Shown here: one piece after another, positions 36,104-45,546 of the stretch
Layout of the letters: each line of letters starts with the position of its first letter
How positions within the stretch are numbered: the stretch's first letter is position 1
Assembly (NCBI GenBank): GCA_019429145.1
Contig: JAHYJI010000006.1
Span: forward strand, 1-48,545
DNA length: 48,545 bases
Source: Coriobacteriia bacterium
GTDB taxonomy: Bacteria; Actinomycetota; Coriobacteriia; Anaerosomatales; SLCP01
Direction: 5' to 3'
Position numbers and translations under genes: made by a program
Notes under the pieces: generated by a model
What the model was told of the DNA's origin: nothing
What the model saw: the letters and a program-made list of their open reading frames with translations, nothing else
Databases searched by the model: none

Positions 36104-37168
36104 GTGGCACTTTCCATAGGAATCGTAGGACTTCCCAACGTGGGCAAGTCGACGTTGTTCACAGCGCTCACTCGCAAGGGAGGCGTGTCGGCGAACTACC
36201 CGTTCACGACCATCGACCCCAACGTCGGTGTGGTGGTGGTGCCCGACCGGCGGCTCGATCGCATCGTAGAGCTCGCTCCACCCGAGCGGGTCGTCCCGGC
36301 CACCGTCGAGTTCGTCGACATCGCCGGCCTGGTGAAGGGCGCGAATCAGGGCGAGGGACTCGGCAACAAGTTCCTCGCCAACATCAGGGAGACGAACGCG
36401 GTGTGCGAGGTGGTCCGCTACTTCTCCGATCCCGATGTCGTGCACGTGAGCGGTGAGGTGGACCCCGATGACGACGTGGAGACCATCCGCACCGAACTCG
36501 TGCTGGCGGACCTCGCAACCGTCGAGAGGGCGATCCCCAGGCTCGAGAAGGAGGCCAAGCGCGACACGGCGGTCGAGCCGGTGCTCGCGATGACCCGGCG
36601 GGTCGGCGAGTGGCTCGGTGAGGGTCATCGCGCTGGCCGGATGGCGATGACAGCCGGGGAGCAGTCGCTCCTGCGCGATCTGCACCTACTGACGATGAAA
36701 CCGATGCTCTACGTCGCCAACGTCGACGAGGACCGGCTCCACGACGAACTTGCCCCCATCGACGGGGTGGCACCGATCAAGATCTGTGCGAAGGTCGAGG
36801 CAGATCTGGCCGAGCTCGCTGCCGATGAAGCCGCCGAGTACCTCGGCGCCATCGGTCTAGAGGAGCCGGGCCTCAACGCGCTCATCCGCGAGGCATACCG
36901 GCTTCTCGGCCTACAGAGCTTCTTCACCCACGGACCGAAGGAGGCGCGCGCCTGGACGGTGCCGATAGGTGCCACGGCGCCGGAGGCGGCGGGCGTCATC
37001 CACACCGATTTCCAACGCGGTTTCATCAAGGCCGAGGTGGTCTCGTTTGCGGATTACGACAGGTACGGAGGCGAACAGGGCGCGCGGGCAGCAGGCACGT
37101 GGCGCATCGAGGGCAAGGACTACGTGGTCCGGGACGGCGACGTCATCCACTTCCGGTTCAACGTGTGA
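36104..37168 (+). CDS. ychF: Ribosome-binding ATPase YchF/Obg-like
   Basis: YchF is an Obg-family P-loop NTPase that prefers ATP and binds ribosomes. The 354-residue protein shows G1 GLPNVGKST at 9-17, the switch ANYPFTTIDPNVG and G3 DIAGLVKGANQGEGLGN. The NVDE block follows near residue 205 and a C-terminal TGS domain ends FIKAEVVSFADY and VRDGDVIHFRFNV. GAGGA lies upstream of GTG 36104. Ordinary length; single gene. Confidence 0.96.
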   Translation: MALSIGIVGLPNVGKSTLFTALTRKGGVSANYPFTTIDPNVGVVVVPDRRLDRIVELAPPERVVPATVEFVDIAGLVKGANQGEGLGNKFLANIRETNAVCEVVRYFSDPDVVHVSGEVDPDDDVETIRTELVLADLATVERAIPRLEKEAKRDTAVEPVLAMTRRVGEWLGEGHRAGRMAMTAGEQSLLRDLHLLTMKPMLYVANVDEDRLHDELAPIDGVAPIKICAKVEADLAELAADEAAEYLGAIGLEEPGLNALIREAYRLLGLQSFFTHGPKEARAWTVPIGATAPEAAGVIHTDFQRGFIKAEVVSFADYDRYGGEQGARAAGTWRIEGKDYVVRDGDVIHFRFNV

Positions 37169-37216
37169 GGTGTCCCGGCTCGCCGCAGGTTTGAGCGCCG
37201 TGCCCTTGGAGGCGGC

Positions 37217-37617
37217 TCAGAGAATCGAACGGTAGAGCTTCTCTGTCTGATCAGCGACACGGTCCCAATCGTAGTCCCGCATCGCCTGCTCCCGGCGCTG
37301 GAGCGCTTTCTCCTTGAGCGTGTCAAATGGGGCAGGAGATCCGCAAGGCGCTCCATAAGCGATTCCACGCTGCCTGCGGCGAAAAAGGCCCCATGGTTCC
37401 CTGCAGCCTCAACGTTTGGCGCAATGTCGCTCGCGAGCACCGGGACTCCGTAGGCCATGGCCTCAAGGAGGACGATGGGCAGACCTTCCAGATCGGAAGG
37501 CAACACGAATAGGGCGGTGTGGCGAAAGAGCGTCGCAAGTCTGGTTCCATACACGTGGCCAGTGAACTGAACATCGCCGCCCATGCCGCGCAGAGAGTCG
37601 ACGTAGTCATCCGTAGC
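37217..37617 (-). pseudogene. Remnant of a GT4 glycosyltransferase (5'-truncated and frameshifted)
   Basis: On the minus strand an open frame from 37617 encodes DDYVDSLRGMGGDVQFTGHVYG and LFVLPSDLEGLPIVLLEAMAYG, the donor-domain half of a GT4 enzyme. A TAG lies directly upstream (37618-37620) and the first ~230 residues are absent. Near 37338-37350 the frame breaks: the typical C-terminus (DTLKEKALQRREQAMRDYDW, then VADQTEKLYRSIL and TGA at 37217-37219) continues in another frame. It is unrelated in position to the intact GT4 gene at 34843. The remnant fills most of the gap between ychF and guaB3. Confidence 0.8.
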
Positions 37618-37625
37618 CTAAGCGG

Positions 37626-37654
37626 TTCACGTTACGGACTGAAACGCCTAGAAT
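37626..37654 (+). promoter_or_regulatory. Putative promoter for guaB3-guaA
   Basis: TTCACG (37626-37631), 17 bases, TAGAAT (37649-37654) give 4 of 6 matches at -35 and 5 of 6 at -10. The leader to the guaB3 ATG would be about 165 bases; I see no recognisable riboswitch in it. The stretch 37618-37826 holds no gene I can support. Confidence 0.4.
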
Positions 37655-37826
37655 ACGAAGACCGAGTGCGGCGGTCGGACGCCGCGGTCCAGGATACAGC
37701 CCAGACCAGACCAGGCAATGCGCTCGCCAGCGTGTCTCGGGCGCGATGTGCTTGGTCTTACTCATAGGATTGGACGCCGTTCGCGTGGGCGACAGGCGAC
37801 ACGGATACGAGGAGGCTGCGGGATCC

Positions 37827-38999
37827 ATGGAGATTGAAATCGGACGGGGCAAGACTGCACGCAGGGCGTACGGTTTCGACGACATCGCGATCGTGCCGTC
37901 ACGCCGCACGCGCGACCCGAGGGACGTGGACATCACCTGGTCGTTCACCTTTCGCGACAGGGAGTACTCCTTCCCGCTTCCGGTCCTCGCCTCGGCGATG
38001 GACGGCGTGGTCGACCCGGGCTTCGCGATCACCATGGGCAAGCTCGGAGGACTGGCGGTGCTCAACCTCGAGGGCATCCAGACCCGCTACGAGGACCCCG
38101 CCCCTCACCTCGACGCCATTGCTTCCTTCTCCAAGGAGGAGGCGACCCGCAAGATGCAGGAGATCTACCGCGAGCCGGTCAAGCCCGAGCTGATCACGCA
38201 GCGCGTACGTGAGATCAAGGACGGCGGCGTGCTGGCGGCTGCAAGCCTCACGCCTCAGAACGTCGACGCCTACATCGAGGCCGCGCTCGCCGGCGGACTC
38301 GATCTCCTCGTCATCCAGGGAACGGTCGTCTCGGCCGAGCACAAGTCCTCCTACGCCGAGCCGCTCGACCTCAACGCGTTCGTGCGCGACATCGACATCC
38401 CGTGCATCATCGGCGGCTGCTGCTCCTACCAGGGCGCGCTGCACCTGATGCGCGCTGGCGCGGTCGGCGTGCTCGTGGGCGTGGGCCCGGGACACGCGTG
38501 CACCTCGCGCCGCGTGCTCGGCATCGGAGTGCCGCAGTGCACCGCTGTCGCGGATGCCGCCGCCGCGCGGATGCGCCACCTCGATGAGACCGGCTACTAC
38601 GCTCACGTGATCGCGGACGGAGGCATGCGCACCGGTGGCGATCTGGCCAAGGCGGTCGCCGTGGGTGCCGACGCCGTCATGATCGGCTCGCCGCTCGCCG
38701 CCGCTTCCGAGGCTCCCGGCCGCGGTTACCACTGGGGCATGGCGACCTTCCACCCCGACCTGCCGCGGGGCACGCGCGTGCGGGCCGGAGTCAAGGGTTC
38801 GCTCGAGGAGATCCTCCTCGGCCCGGCCCACGAGAACGACGGTACCCTGAACCTGCTCGGCGGGCTTCGCACCTCGATGGCCACGACCGGCTACGAGAAC
38901 CTCAAGGCGTTCCAGAAGGCCGAGGTCATGGTCGCGCCCTCACTGCAGACGGAGGGCAAGTTCCTCCAGCAGTCGCAGGGCGTAGGCATGGGCCGTTAG
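37827..38999 (+). CDS. guaB3: GuaB3 family IMP dehydrogenase-related protein
   Basis: A 390-residue IMP dehydrogenase/GMP reductase-type TIM barrel without the CBS insert. It shows [30 protein letters not shown], the active-site loop [18 protein letters not shown] with C225, and [17 protein letters not shown]. These features match GuaB3, common in Actinobacteria and Cyanobacteria beside canonical GuaB. ATG 37827 has GAGGAGG about 14 bases upstream, rather far. Directly upstream of guaA, so a role in guanine nucleotide supply is likely. Canonical guaB is not in the window. Confidence 0.88.
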   Translation: MEIEIGRGKTARRAYGFDDIAIVPSRRTRDPRDVDITWSFTFRDREYSFPLPVLASAMDGVVDPGFAITMGKLGGLAVLNLEGIQTRYEDPAPHLDAIASFSKEEATRKMQEIYREPVKPELITQRVREIKDGGVLAAASLTPQNVDAYIEAALAGGLDLLVIQGTVVSAEHKSSYAEPLDLNAFVRDIDIPCIIGGCCSYQGALHLMRAGAVGVLVGVGPGHACTSRRVLGIGVPQCTAVADAAAARMRHLDETGYYAHVIADGGMRTGGDLAKAVAVGADAVMIGSPLAAASEAPGRGYHWGMATFHPDLPRGTRVRAGVKGSLEEILLGPAHENDGTLNLLGGLRTSMATTGYENLKAFQKAEVMVAPSLQTEGKFLQQSQGVGMGR

Positions 39000-39009
39000 G
39001 GGAGTGACG

Positions 39010-40563
39010 TTGACGCACACCTACCACGAGGAGCAGCCGACCGTCCTCGTCCTGGACTTCGGCGCGCAGTACGCGCACCTGATCGCCCGCCGCGTGCGTG
39101 AGGCGCGCGTCTACTCCGAGATAGTCCCGTACGACATCACCGCCGAGGAGGTCGCGCGACGAGGGCCCGCCGCTCTCATCCTCTCGGGCGGTCCGGCCAG
39201 CGTGTACGCCGAGGGCGCACCGCACATGGACGCGGGGCTCCTGGAGCTCGGGATCCCGGTGCTCGGGTTCTGCTACGGCATCCAGGAGATGGCGCTGCAG
39301 CTCGGCGGGGCGATCCCGAAGACGGACATCGGCGAGTACGGTTTCGCCGAGCTGACGATCGTCGAGCCCGAGTGCGAGCTGCTCGCCGGGGTCCCGGAGG
39401 TCTCGCAGTGCTGGATGAGTCATCGTGACAGCGTCGGCACCGCTCCTACGGGCTTCACCGTCACCGCGCGCACCGCGACCACCGCAGTCGCGGCGATGGA
39501 GGATCCCGCGCGGCGCCTCTACGCGACCCAGTTCCATCCCGAGGTCGCACACACGGAGTTCGGCCAGCAGGTCATCCGCAACTTCCTCCACGAGATCGCC
39601 GGCATCCCCCCGGTGTGGACGATGGTCAACATCATCGACGAGACCGTTGCGCTCGTGCGCGAGCAGGTGGGCGAGGACCGGGTCATCTGCGGGCTTTCCG
39701 GAGGGGTGGACTCGAGCGTGGTCGCCGCGCTGCTGCACCGCGCGATCGGCGACCAGCTCACCTGCGTCTTCGTCGACCACGGGCTGCTTCGCCTCAACGA
39801 GGCCGAGCAGGTCGTGCGCACCTTCCGCGACCAGTTCCACATCGACCTCGTGCACGTCGAGGCCGAGGAGCGCTACCTGTCGCTGCTCGCCGGCGTGACC
39901 GACCCGGAAGAGAAGCGCCGCATCATCGGCGAGGAGTTCTGGAAGGTCTTCTTCGAGGAGGCCACCACGCTCGAGGGCGTGACCTGGCTCGCGCAGGGGA
40001 CCCTCTATCCCGACGTCATCGAGTCGGGCAGCAAGACCGCCGCGAAGATCAAGAGCCACCACAACCTCATCCCGTTCCCGCAAGGCGTGCACTTCGACCT
40101 GATCGAGCCGCTCAAGCACCTCTTCAAGGACGAGGTCCGCGCGGTGGGGGCCGAGCTCGGTCTGCCGGACGAGATCGTCCACCGGCAGCCGTTCCCGGGG
40201 CCGGGGCTTGCGGTGCGCATCATCGGTGACATCACCCACGAGAAGCTCGAGCTGCTCCGGCTCGCCGATGCGATCGTTCGCGAGGAGATCTCGGCGTGGG
40301 ACCGCGACCGCGAGGTCTGGCAGTACTTCGCGGTGCTGCCCGACATCCGCTCCGTGGGCGTGATGGGCGATGAGCGCACCTACGGGCGACCGATCATCGT
40401 GCGGGCGGTCGCCTCGGCCGATGCGATGACGGCTGACTGGGCGCGCCTGCCGCACGAGCTGCTCGCGCGGATGAGCAACCGGATCATCAACGAGGTCGAC
40501 GGCATCAACCGCGTGGCCTACGACATCACGAGCAAGCCGCCGGGCACCATCGAGTGGGAGTAG
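39010..40563 (+). CDS. guaA: GMP synthase (glutamine-hydrolyzing)
   Basis: GuaA aminates XMP to GMP using glutamine and ATP. In the 517-residue protein the glutaminase domain has C88 in GFCYGIQEM and the HPE of FHPEVAHT near 176. The ATP-pyrophosphatase domain has the PP-loop [10 protein letters not shown] near 228, and the C-terminal dimer domain ends [12 protein letters not shown] 39010 has AGGGGAG five bases upstream; GTG 39004 overlaps that site and is the alternative start. It follows guaB3 by a few bases. Confidence 0.96.
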   Translation: MTHTYHEEQPTVLVLDFGAQYAHLIARRVREARVYSEIVPYDITAEEVARRGPAALILSGGPASVYAEGAPHMDAGLLELGIPVLGFCYGIQEMALQLGGAIPKTDIGEYGFAELTIVEPECELLAGVPEVSQCWMSHRDSVGTAPTGFTVTARTATTAVAAMEDPARRLYATQFHPEVAHTEFGQQVIRNFLHEIAGIPPVWTMVNIIDETVALVREQVGEDRVICGLSGGVDSSVVAALLHRAIGDQLTCVFVDHGLLRLNEAEQVVRTFRDQFHIDLVHVEAEERYLSLLAGVTDPEEKRRIIGEEFWKVFFEEATTLEGVTWLAQGTLYPDVIESGSKTAAKIKSHHNLIPFPQGVHFDLIEPLKHLFKDEVRAVGAELGLPDEIVHRQPFPGPGLAVRIIGDITHEKLELLRLADAIVREEISAWDRDREVWQYFAVLPDIRSVGVMGDERTYGRPIIVRAVASADAMTADWARLPHELLARMSNRIINEVDGINRVAYDITSKPPGTIEWE

Positions 40564-40590
40564 CGCGGGAGCATTCGGCACGACGCGGCT

Positions 40591-41649
40591 CTACAGCGCG
40601 ACCGCACCCTCGATCCCCGCTGACTCGACCGGCCCGTTGATCGCCACGGCCCTCATCATCGGTCCGCTCTGGTAGCGATCGATGTGGCGCTTCATGCGTG
40701 CTCGCTGGCCCCGGGTCAGCAGGCCCTTCTCCTTCTCGATCCATGTACCGTAGAAAGGGCGGAACGCGACGCCCTGGAAACCCGCGCGCCTGAGGAGGCG
40801 CGTCAGAGTCGCGGGCTCCCAGAAGATGAGGTGGTTCTTGACGAAGGCGGGCCACGCGGGGCCATACGCTTTGAGTTCAAGTGATTGCGCGTTGACTGTG
40901 TATATCAGCAGCATGCCGTCCGGCGCGAGGAGAGAACGGATCTCCTCCAACTGTCTGACGGGCTCCGCGAAGTGCGCGAGCACCGACCAGAGCGTGATCA
41001 CGTCGAACCCGCCACCGGCCAGTTCCGGGACCTCGAGGGGGTTTCCGGCGTACGCCCGGTCGGAGCCGAGTCGCTCTCTCGCGACCTGGACGGCGTCGGG
41101 CGAGAGGTCCACCCCGACCGCATCGAACCCGCGCCCGAGGGCAAGGTCGACAAAGTTGCCGGTCCCGCAGCCGAAGTCCAGCAGACGGCGGCCCTGGCCG
41201 TCGTCGAACAGCGGCGCGAACGTCGCCATGGTGAGCTTGTACTGCGTGCGGCGCCCCTTCTGGTAGCCCCCCTCGAGGAACTTCGCGTAGTCGCCGCCCG
41301 TGTAGAGGTCAGTCACCCGCTCGGGCTTGATCGCGGGAACGCGGTAGAGTAAGCCGCACCCGGGGCAGCGTCCTCCCCGATAGCCCCACAGAAGGGCGCG
41401 GTGCATCAGCCGCACCTCCCGGGCGCCGCACAAAGGGCAGGGTCGGTGCTCCTCCATCTCGTTCGGGGGCAGCTTCTTCTCGAGTTCCTCGAGCGAGCGT
41501 ACCCGATGCATCCGCCTTCGCACCGTCTCGATCTGCTCGAGCAGCCCGGGTACTCCGGGAATCGCGTACGGCGCGAACTGCCGCAGCGAACGGAATCGCA
41601 CCGTACGGGCGAGGAGTGGCTTGAGTCTGGCGGTCAGCGGGTGCTTCAT
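40591..41649 (-). CDS. SAM-dependent methyltransferase with N-terminal zinc ribbon
   Basis: A 352-residue protein. After an N-terminal helical region comes a zinc-ribbon-like pair CPLC (C71, C74) and CPGC (C95, C98). A class I methyltransferase domain follows with LLDFGCGTGNFVD at 156-168, VDLSPDAVQVARERL, and LWSVLAHFAEPVRQLEEI. The arrangement is like Methyltransf_11/23 proteins found in sugar or surface-polymer clusters. GGAGGA lies 8 bases before ATG 41649 on the minus strand. The substrate is unknown. It is divergent from the chorismate mutase gene. Confidence 0.82.
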   Translation of the reverse strand: MKHPLTARLKPLLARTVRFRSLRQFAPYAIPGVPGLLEQIETVRRRMHRVRSLEELEKKLPPNEMEEHRPCPLCGAREVRLMHRALLWGYRGGRCPGCGLLYRVPAIKPERVTDLYTGGDYAKFLEGGYQKGRRTQYKLTMATFAPLFDDGQGRRLLDFGCGTGNFVDLALGRGFDAVGVDLSPDAVQVARERLGSDRAYAGNPLEVPELAGGGFDVITLWSVLAHFAEPVRQLEEIRSLLAPDGMLLIYTVNAQSLELKAYGPAWPAFVKNHLIFWEPATLTRLLRRAGFQGVAFRPFYGTWIEKEKGLLTRGQRARMKRHIDRYQSGPMMRAVAINGPVESAGIEGAVAL

Positions 41650-41760
41650 CGTCAGGTCCTCCGGGGCCGACGCTCCTTGCCAGCGTATCATGGCCGCAGC
41701 TGCCGCCCGTGGCCAGGAGCACGCCGTTCGGCATTTCGCATACCAGGTCCGCGCCGGTAG

Positions 41761-41769
41761 TGCGATAAT
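41761..41769 (+). promoter_or_regulatory. Possible extended -10 promoter for aroQ-aroF
   Basis: TGCGATAAT matches TGn plus GATAAT, 55 bases before the chorismate mutase start. The corresponding -35 is poor. The 175-base divergent gap must hold promoters for both flanking genes. Confidence 0.35.
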
Positions 41770-41824
41770 GGCAGACCACCGGTTGACCGAGCCCGCCGAT
41801 GCGGGACCTAAGGGGGCGTGTGAC

Positions 41825-42106
41825 ATGCCAGATACCCCACTCGAGGCCCAGCAGCGGATCGCAGAGCTCCGGGCGCAGATGGATGAACTCGATTGCCAGC
41901 TCGTCAAGCTGCTCAACGAGCGAGCGGCGATCGCACTGGACATACGGACCCTGAAGCCCGATGCCAACCTGGGTCTGTACGACCCAAAACGCGAGGAGGA
42001 GATCTTCGCCAACCTCGCGCGCTGCAACGAGGGACCGCTCTACGCGGAGAACCTGCGCGAGATCTACGAGGCGATCCTCCACGTGATGAAGGAGCTGAGA
42101 GGATGA
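41825..42106 (+). CDS. aroQ: Chorismate mutase, AroQ class
   Basis: Converts chorismate to prephenate for Phe/Tyr synthesis. The 93-residue all-helical protein shows [29 protein letters not shown] and [13 protein letters not shown], quoted in parts by function; the Arg in ELRAQ and NERAA and the Lys/Glu of PKREEE fit AroQ active-site positions. I chose ATG 41825 because AAGGGGG lies 8 bases upstream; an in-frame ATG 57 bases earlier has none. The stop overlaps the aroF ATG by four bases. Confidence 0.88.
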   Translation: MPDTPLEAQQRIAELRAQMDELDCQLVKLLNERAAIALDIRTLKPDANLGLYDPKREEEIFANLARCNEGPLYAENLREIYEAILHVMKELRG

Positions 42107-42912
42107 GCGGCGGGGAGGGCCAGGCCAGGCCGTCGGCGGTCGGCGCCGTGACGCGCGACGGCGACGTCACGATCATCGCGGGCCCGTGTTCGGTCGAGAG
42201 CCGCGAGCAGATGCGGGAGGTTGCCGCTGCGTGCTCCGAGCTCGGCATCCGTGTTCTGCGCGGGGGCGCGTACAAGCCGCGGACCTCGCCCTTCTCGTTC
42301 CAGGGACTCGAGGCCAAGGGCCTGGAGTTGCTCCGGGAGGCCGCTGACGAGTACGGTTTGCTGGTCGTCACCGAGGTCACCGACTCGGCACACGCCGAGG
42401 TGGTCGCCGAGTACGCCGACATGCTCCAGATCGGGACGCGCAACATGGCGAACTTCAGTCTCCTCAGGAAGATCGGAGAGGTGACCGCCGACTCACGCAA
42501 ACCGGTCCTCTTCAAGCGCGGGATGGCCGCCACCATCGAGGAGTGGCTGCAGGCGAGCAACTACATCACCATGAACGGCAACGAGAACGTGATCCTGTGC
42601 GAGCGCGGCATACGAACCTTCGAGACATCGACGCGGTTCACGCTCGACATCACCGCGGTCCCCGTCGTCAAGAAGCTCTCCCTGTTGCCGATAGTAGTTG
42701 ATGTGTCCCATCCGACGGGTTCAGCGGACCTGGTACCTGCGGTCTCTCGTGCGGCTGTGGCCGTGGGGGCCGACGGCATCATGGTCGAAGCGCATCCCGA
42801 CCCGCGTGCGGCACTCTGCGACGGGCCGCAATCGCTCGACCTAGAAGGATTAGCGAACCTTATTGTCGAACTGAAGCCCGTAGCGGAGGCAGTCGGCAAA
42901 CGGCTCGCCTGA
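42103..42912 (+). CDS. aroF: 3-deoxy-7-phosphoheptulonate synthase, type I beta
   Basis: DAHP synthase, first step of the shikimate pathway. The 269-residue protein has [55 protein letters not shown] and the metal-binding VDVSHPTG. The short form without an ACT or mutase domain is the I-beta subgroup. It starts at ATG 42103 inside the chorismate mutase stop, so the two are coupled. In Bacillus the same two activities are fused; here they are separate but adjacent. Confidence 0.94.
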   Translation: MSGGEGQARPSAVGAVTRDGDVTIIAGPCSVESREQMREVAAACSELGIRVLRGGAYKPRTSPFSFQGLEAKGLELLREAADEYGLLVVTEVTDSAHAEVVAEYADMLQIGTRNMANFSLLRKIGEVTADSRKPVLFKRGMAATIEEWLQASNYITMNGNENVILCERGIRTFETSTRFTLDITAVPVVKKLSLLPIVVDVSHPTGSADLVPAVSRAAVAVGADGIMVEAHPDPRAALCDGPQSLDLEGLANLIVELKPVAEAVGKRLA

Positions 42913-42925
42913 GCCCGAGGAATAC

Positions 42926-42941
42926 CGGACCTTCAGGTCCG
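42926..42941 (+). terminator. Small hairpin after aroF
   Basis: CGGACC, TTCA loop, GGTCCG is a perfect 6-bp stem 14 bases after the aroF stop. No U-tract follows, and the next gene starts 40 bases later, so it may be an attenuator. Confidence 0.4.
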
Positions 42942-42980
42942 ATTGCGTGAGTGACGATCGATGTCCGGAGGTCTGCAACG

Positions 42981-43187
42981 GTGAGCGCCGTGGGGGGTGC
43001 CGCGAAGTTCTGCCCGCACTGCGGGGCGTTCGGCGCCCCGCGTCTCGGCTCGTGCAACGTGTGCCGCCTGTCCGTGTGCGAGAAGTGCGGCAACTACCAG
43101 CACATCAAGGGCGAGCGGACCGTCATCCACAACGAGTGTCTTCGCAACTCGGGCGACTCCTTCTCGATGATCAAGTTCGTCAAGTAG
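42981..43187 (+). CDS. Small eight-ligand zinc-ribbon protein, function unknown
   Basis: A 68-residue protein with four metal-binding pairs: C11/C14 (CPHC), C25/C28 (CNVC), C33/C36 (CEKC) and H50/C53 (HNEC). These are enough for two zinc sites in a compact double knuckle. The rest is Lys/Gly-rich with a hydrophobic C-terminus (FSMIKFVK). GTG 42981 is preceded by GGAGG nine bases upstream; an earlier GTG (42951) has no binding site. No catalytic motif is visible and I do not recognise the family. It lies between aroF and pcrA. Confidence 0.72.
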   Translation: MSAVGGAAKFCPHCGAFGAPRLGSCNVCRLSVCEKCGNYQHIKGERTVIHNECLRNSGDSFSMIKFVK

Positions 43188-43272
43188 CACCCTGTCCCCG
43201 GCCACCGGCTGCTCCGTCTCGCCTGCGCGTGCCATGGCTCCGACACCCCCGAAGGGCTAGACTGAACGCTCT

Positions 43273-45510
43273 ATGACTGTGGACCTCTCCGATCTGAATC
43301 CCGCGCAGCACGACGCCGCCACCACGACCGAGGGCCCGCTCCTCGTACTCGCCGGGGCCGGCTCGGGCAAGACCCGCGTGCTCACTTACCGTATCGCACA
43401 CATCGTCGGCGATCTCGGTGCCTCGCCTGCGGAGATTCTGGCGATCACGTTTACCAACAAGGCTGCCGGGGAGATGCGCTCACGCCTCGGCGGACTGTGC
43501 GGTGCCGGAGTCCGTGCGATGTGGGTACTGACCTTCCACGCGATGTGCGTGCGCATGTTGCGTACGGATGCCGAGCTGGCGGGTCTCACACGATCGTTCA
43601 CCATCTACGACGCCGACGACGCCAAGCGCATGGTCACCTCGGTCATGAAGGACCTCGAGCTCGACCCTAAGCGCTACCCACCCAACGCCATCGCAGCGCG
43701 CATCTCTGCCGCGAAGAACGAACTCATCGAGCCGGCCGAGTTCGCTTCGACCGCGGTGAGCCCGATGGACAAGGCGGCCGCGAAGGTCTTCCCGCGCTAC
43801 CGGGCCCGCGTGCGAGAGGCAAACGCGCTGGACTTCGATGACCTGCTCGTCGAGGCCCACCGGCTGCTTGCCGAGCACCCCGACGTGCTCGAGGCGTACC
43901 AGGACCGCTTCCGATATGTGCTCGTGGACGAGTACCAGGACACCAACCACGCGCAGTACCGCATCGTGAACCTGCTCGCGGCCAAGCGCCGCAACCTGAT
44001 GGTGGTCGGCGACGACGACCAGTCGATCTACTCGTGGCGTGGCGCGGACATCCGCAACATCCTCGAGTTCGAGCGCGACTATCCTGATGCGACCGTCATC
44101 CGCCTGGAGCAGAACTACCGCTCCACCGCGACCATCCTTGCCGCGGCCAACGCGGTGGTCGCCAACAACCGGGGCCGCAAGCCCAAGACGCTCTGGACCG
44201 CGAACGTGGGCGGCGAGGCGATCAGCCGCTACTACGCGACCGACGAGCGCGACGAGGCTCGCTTCGTAGCCACCGAGATCGAGCGGTTGCTCCGGGAGGA
44301 GGGCCGCTCCTACGCCGATATGGCGGTCTTCTACCGTACCAACGCGCAGTCACGTGTGCTGGAAGACGTCTTCCTGCGGACCGGCGTGCCGTACCAGATC
44401 GTCGGGGGCACGCGCTTCTTCGACCGGGCCGAGATCCGTGACGTGATGGCCTACGTGAAGACCGCGGTCAACCCGGCCGACGAGATCGCGCTCAAACGCA
44501 TCATCAACAAGCCCAAGCGCGGGATCGGCGACAGCACGGTCGCTACCGTCGAGTACGAGGCCGCCAAGCAACAGATGAGCTTCGAGGCCGCGCTCCGGCT
44601 GGCGGCCGGGGAGGACGGTGTGCTCGGCACGGGCCCACGCACGCGCGTGGCAGCCTTTCTCGAACTCCTCGACGAGATCCGTGCGGAGGCGGCCTCCGGT
44701 GGGAGCCTTCGGGAACTCGTGGAGGAGGTCGTCGCCCGCTCGGGGCTCGTGTCTGCGCTCGAAGCCGAGCGGAGCATCGAGGCCGACGGCCGCGTGGAGA
44801 ACATCCGCGAGCTCTTCGGCGTCGTCGACGAGTTCGCCGCCGCCCACGAGGACGCCGACCTGCCCGCGTTCATGGAGTGGGTCGCGCTGCGCACCGACAT
44901 CGACACGCTGGTGGCAGGCGAGCGAGCGGTCACGATGATGACGGTGCACACTGCCAAAGGGCTCGAGTATCCCGTCGTCTACATCGTCGGGCTTGAGGAC
45001 TCGATCTTCCCGCACGCGAACTCGATGTTCGACGAGTCGGGGCTCGAGGAGGAGCGCCGGCTGGCATACGTCGGCATCACGCGCGCCCGTGAGCGCCTCT
45101 ATCTGACGCACGCGCACTCGCGCAGCCTCTTCGGGTCAACGCAGCACAACCCGCCCAGCCGCTTCATCGGCGAGATCCCCGAGGAGCACGTCGTTGCTGC
45201 CGGCTTGGGCTCTGCGGGGGTGTCGGGAACCGGCTTCACGCGGCGCGGCGCGGCCTCGCGCGGCTCGATGGCGGGTGTGGGTAAGGCTGAGCCGGGCGGC
45301 GGCCGCGTCTTCGGCTCGGGTCAGCCGCGCGCGGCCAAGCCGGTCGAGGAGCGGGAGAGCTTCGCGGCAGGCGACATCGTCGACCACAAGGTGTTCGGCC
45401 TGGGGACCGTCACCGGCGTTGAGGGCGACAAGATCAGCGTGTCGTTCAAGACGGCCGGCACCAAGAAGCTGCTCGCGGGTTTCGCCCCGCTGCGCAAAGT
45501 GCGAGACTAA
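43273..45510 (+). CDS. pcrA: ATP-dependent DNA helicase PcrA/UvrD
   Basis: Superfamily 1A 3'-5' helicase acting in repair and replication-conflict removal. The 745-residue protein has Q-motif LNPAQHDAA, Walker A AGAGSGKTR near 27-35, FTNKAAGEMRSR, Walker B VDEYQDTN, DDDQSIYSWRGA and QNYRS. The late motif TVHTAKGLEYP and VGITRARERLYL are also present. The C-terminus after a Gly-rich linker is a PcrA-type Tudor fold (HKVFGLGTVTGVEGDKI). Start ATG 43273. All helicase motifs are intact. Confidence 0.96.
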   Translation: MTVDLSDLNPAQHDAATTTEGPLLVLAGAGSGKTRVLTYRIAHIVGDLGASPAEILAITFTNKAAGEMRSRLGGLCGAGVRAMWVLTFHAMCVRMLRTDAELAGLTRSFTIYDADDAKRMVTSVMKDLELDPKRYPPNAIAARISAAKNELIEPAEFASTAVSPMDKAAAKVFPRYRARVREANALDFDDLLVEAHRLLAEHPDVLEAYQDRFRYVLVDEYQDTNHAQYRIVNLLAAKRRNLMVVGDDDQSIYSWRGADIRNILEFERDYPDATVIRLEQNYRSTATILAAANAVVANNRGRKPKTLWTANVGGEAISRYYATDERDEARFVATEIERLLREEGRSYADMAVFYRTNAQSRVLEDVFLRTGVPYQIVGGTRFFDRAEIRDVMAYVKTAVNPADEIALKRIINKPKRGIGDSTVATVEYEAAKQQMSFEAALRLAAGEDGVLGTGPRTRVAAFLELLDEIRAEAASGGSLRELVEEVVARSGLVSALEAERSIEADGRVENIRELFGVVDEFAAAHEDADLPAFMEWVALRTDIDTLVAGERAVTMMTVHTAKGLEYPVVYIVGLEDSIFPHANSMFDESGLEEERRLAYVGITRARERLYLTHAHSRSLFGSTQHNPPSRFIGEIPEEHVVAAGLGSAGVSGTGFTRRGAASRGSMAGVGKAEPGGGRVFGSGQPRAAKPVEERESFAAGDIVDHKVFGLGTVTGVEGDKISVSFKTAGTKKLLAGFAPLRKVRD

Positions 45511-45546
45511 AGAGCACGTACGCACCGAGGAGTGAGGGACGAGCCT

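Noticed and set aside
37607-37765. A 52-codon minus-strand frame starting MSKTKHIAPE near the guaB3 leader
   Set aside because: No ribosome binding site and no similarity I recognise. It ends at the glycosyltransferase breakpoint, so it is probably chance sequence.
37655-37826. Possible purine riboswitch before guaB3
   Set aside because: I could not find the conserved three-way junction loops; only GC-rich stems are visible.
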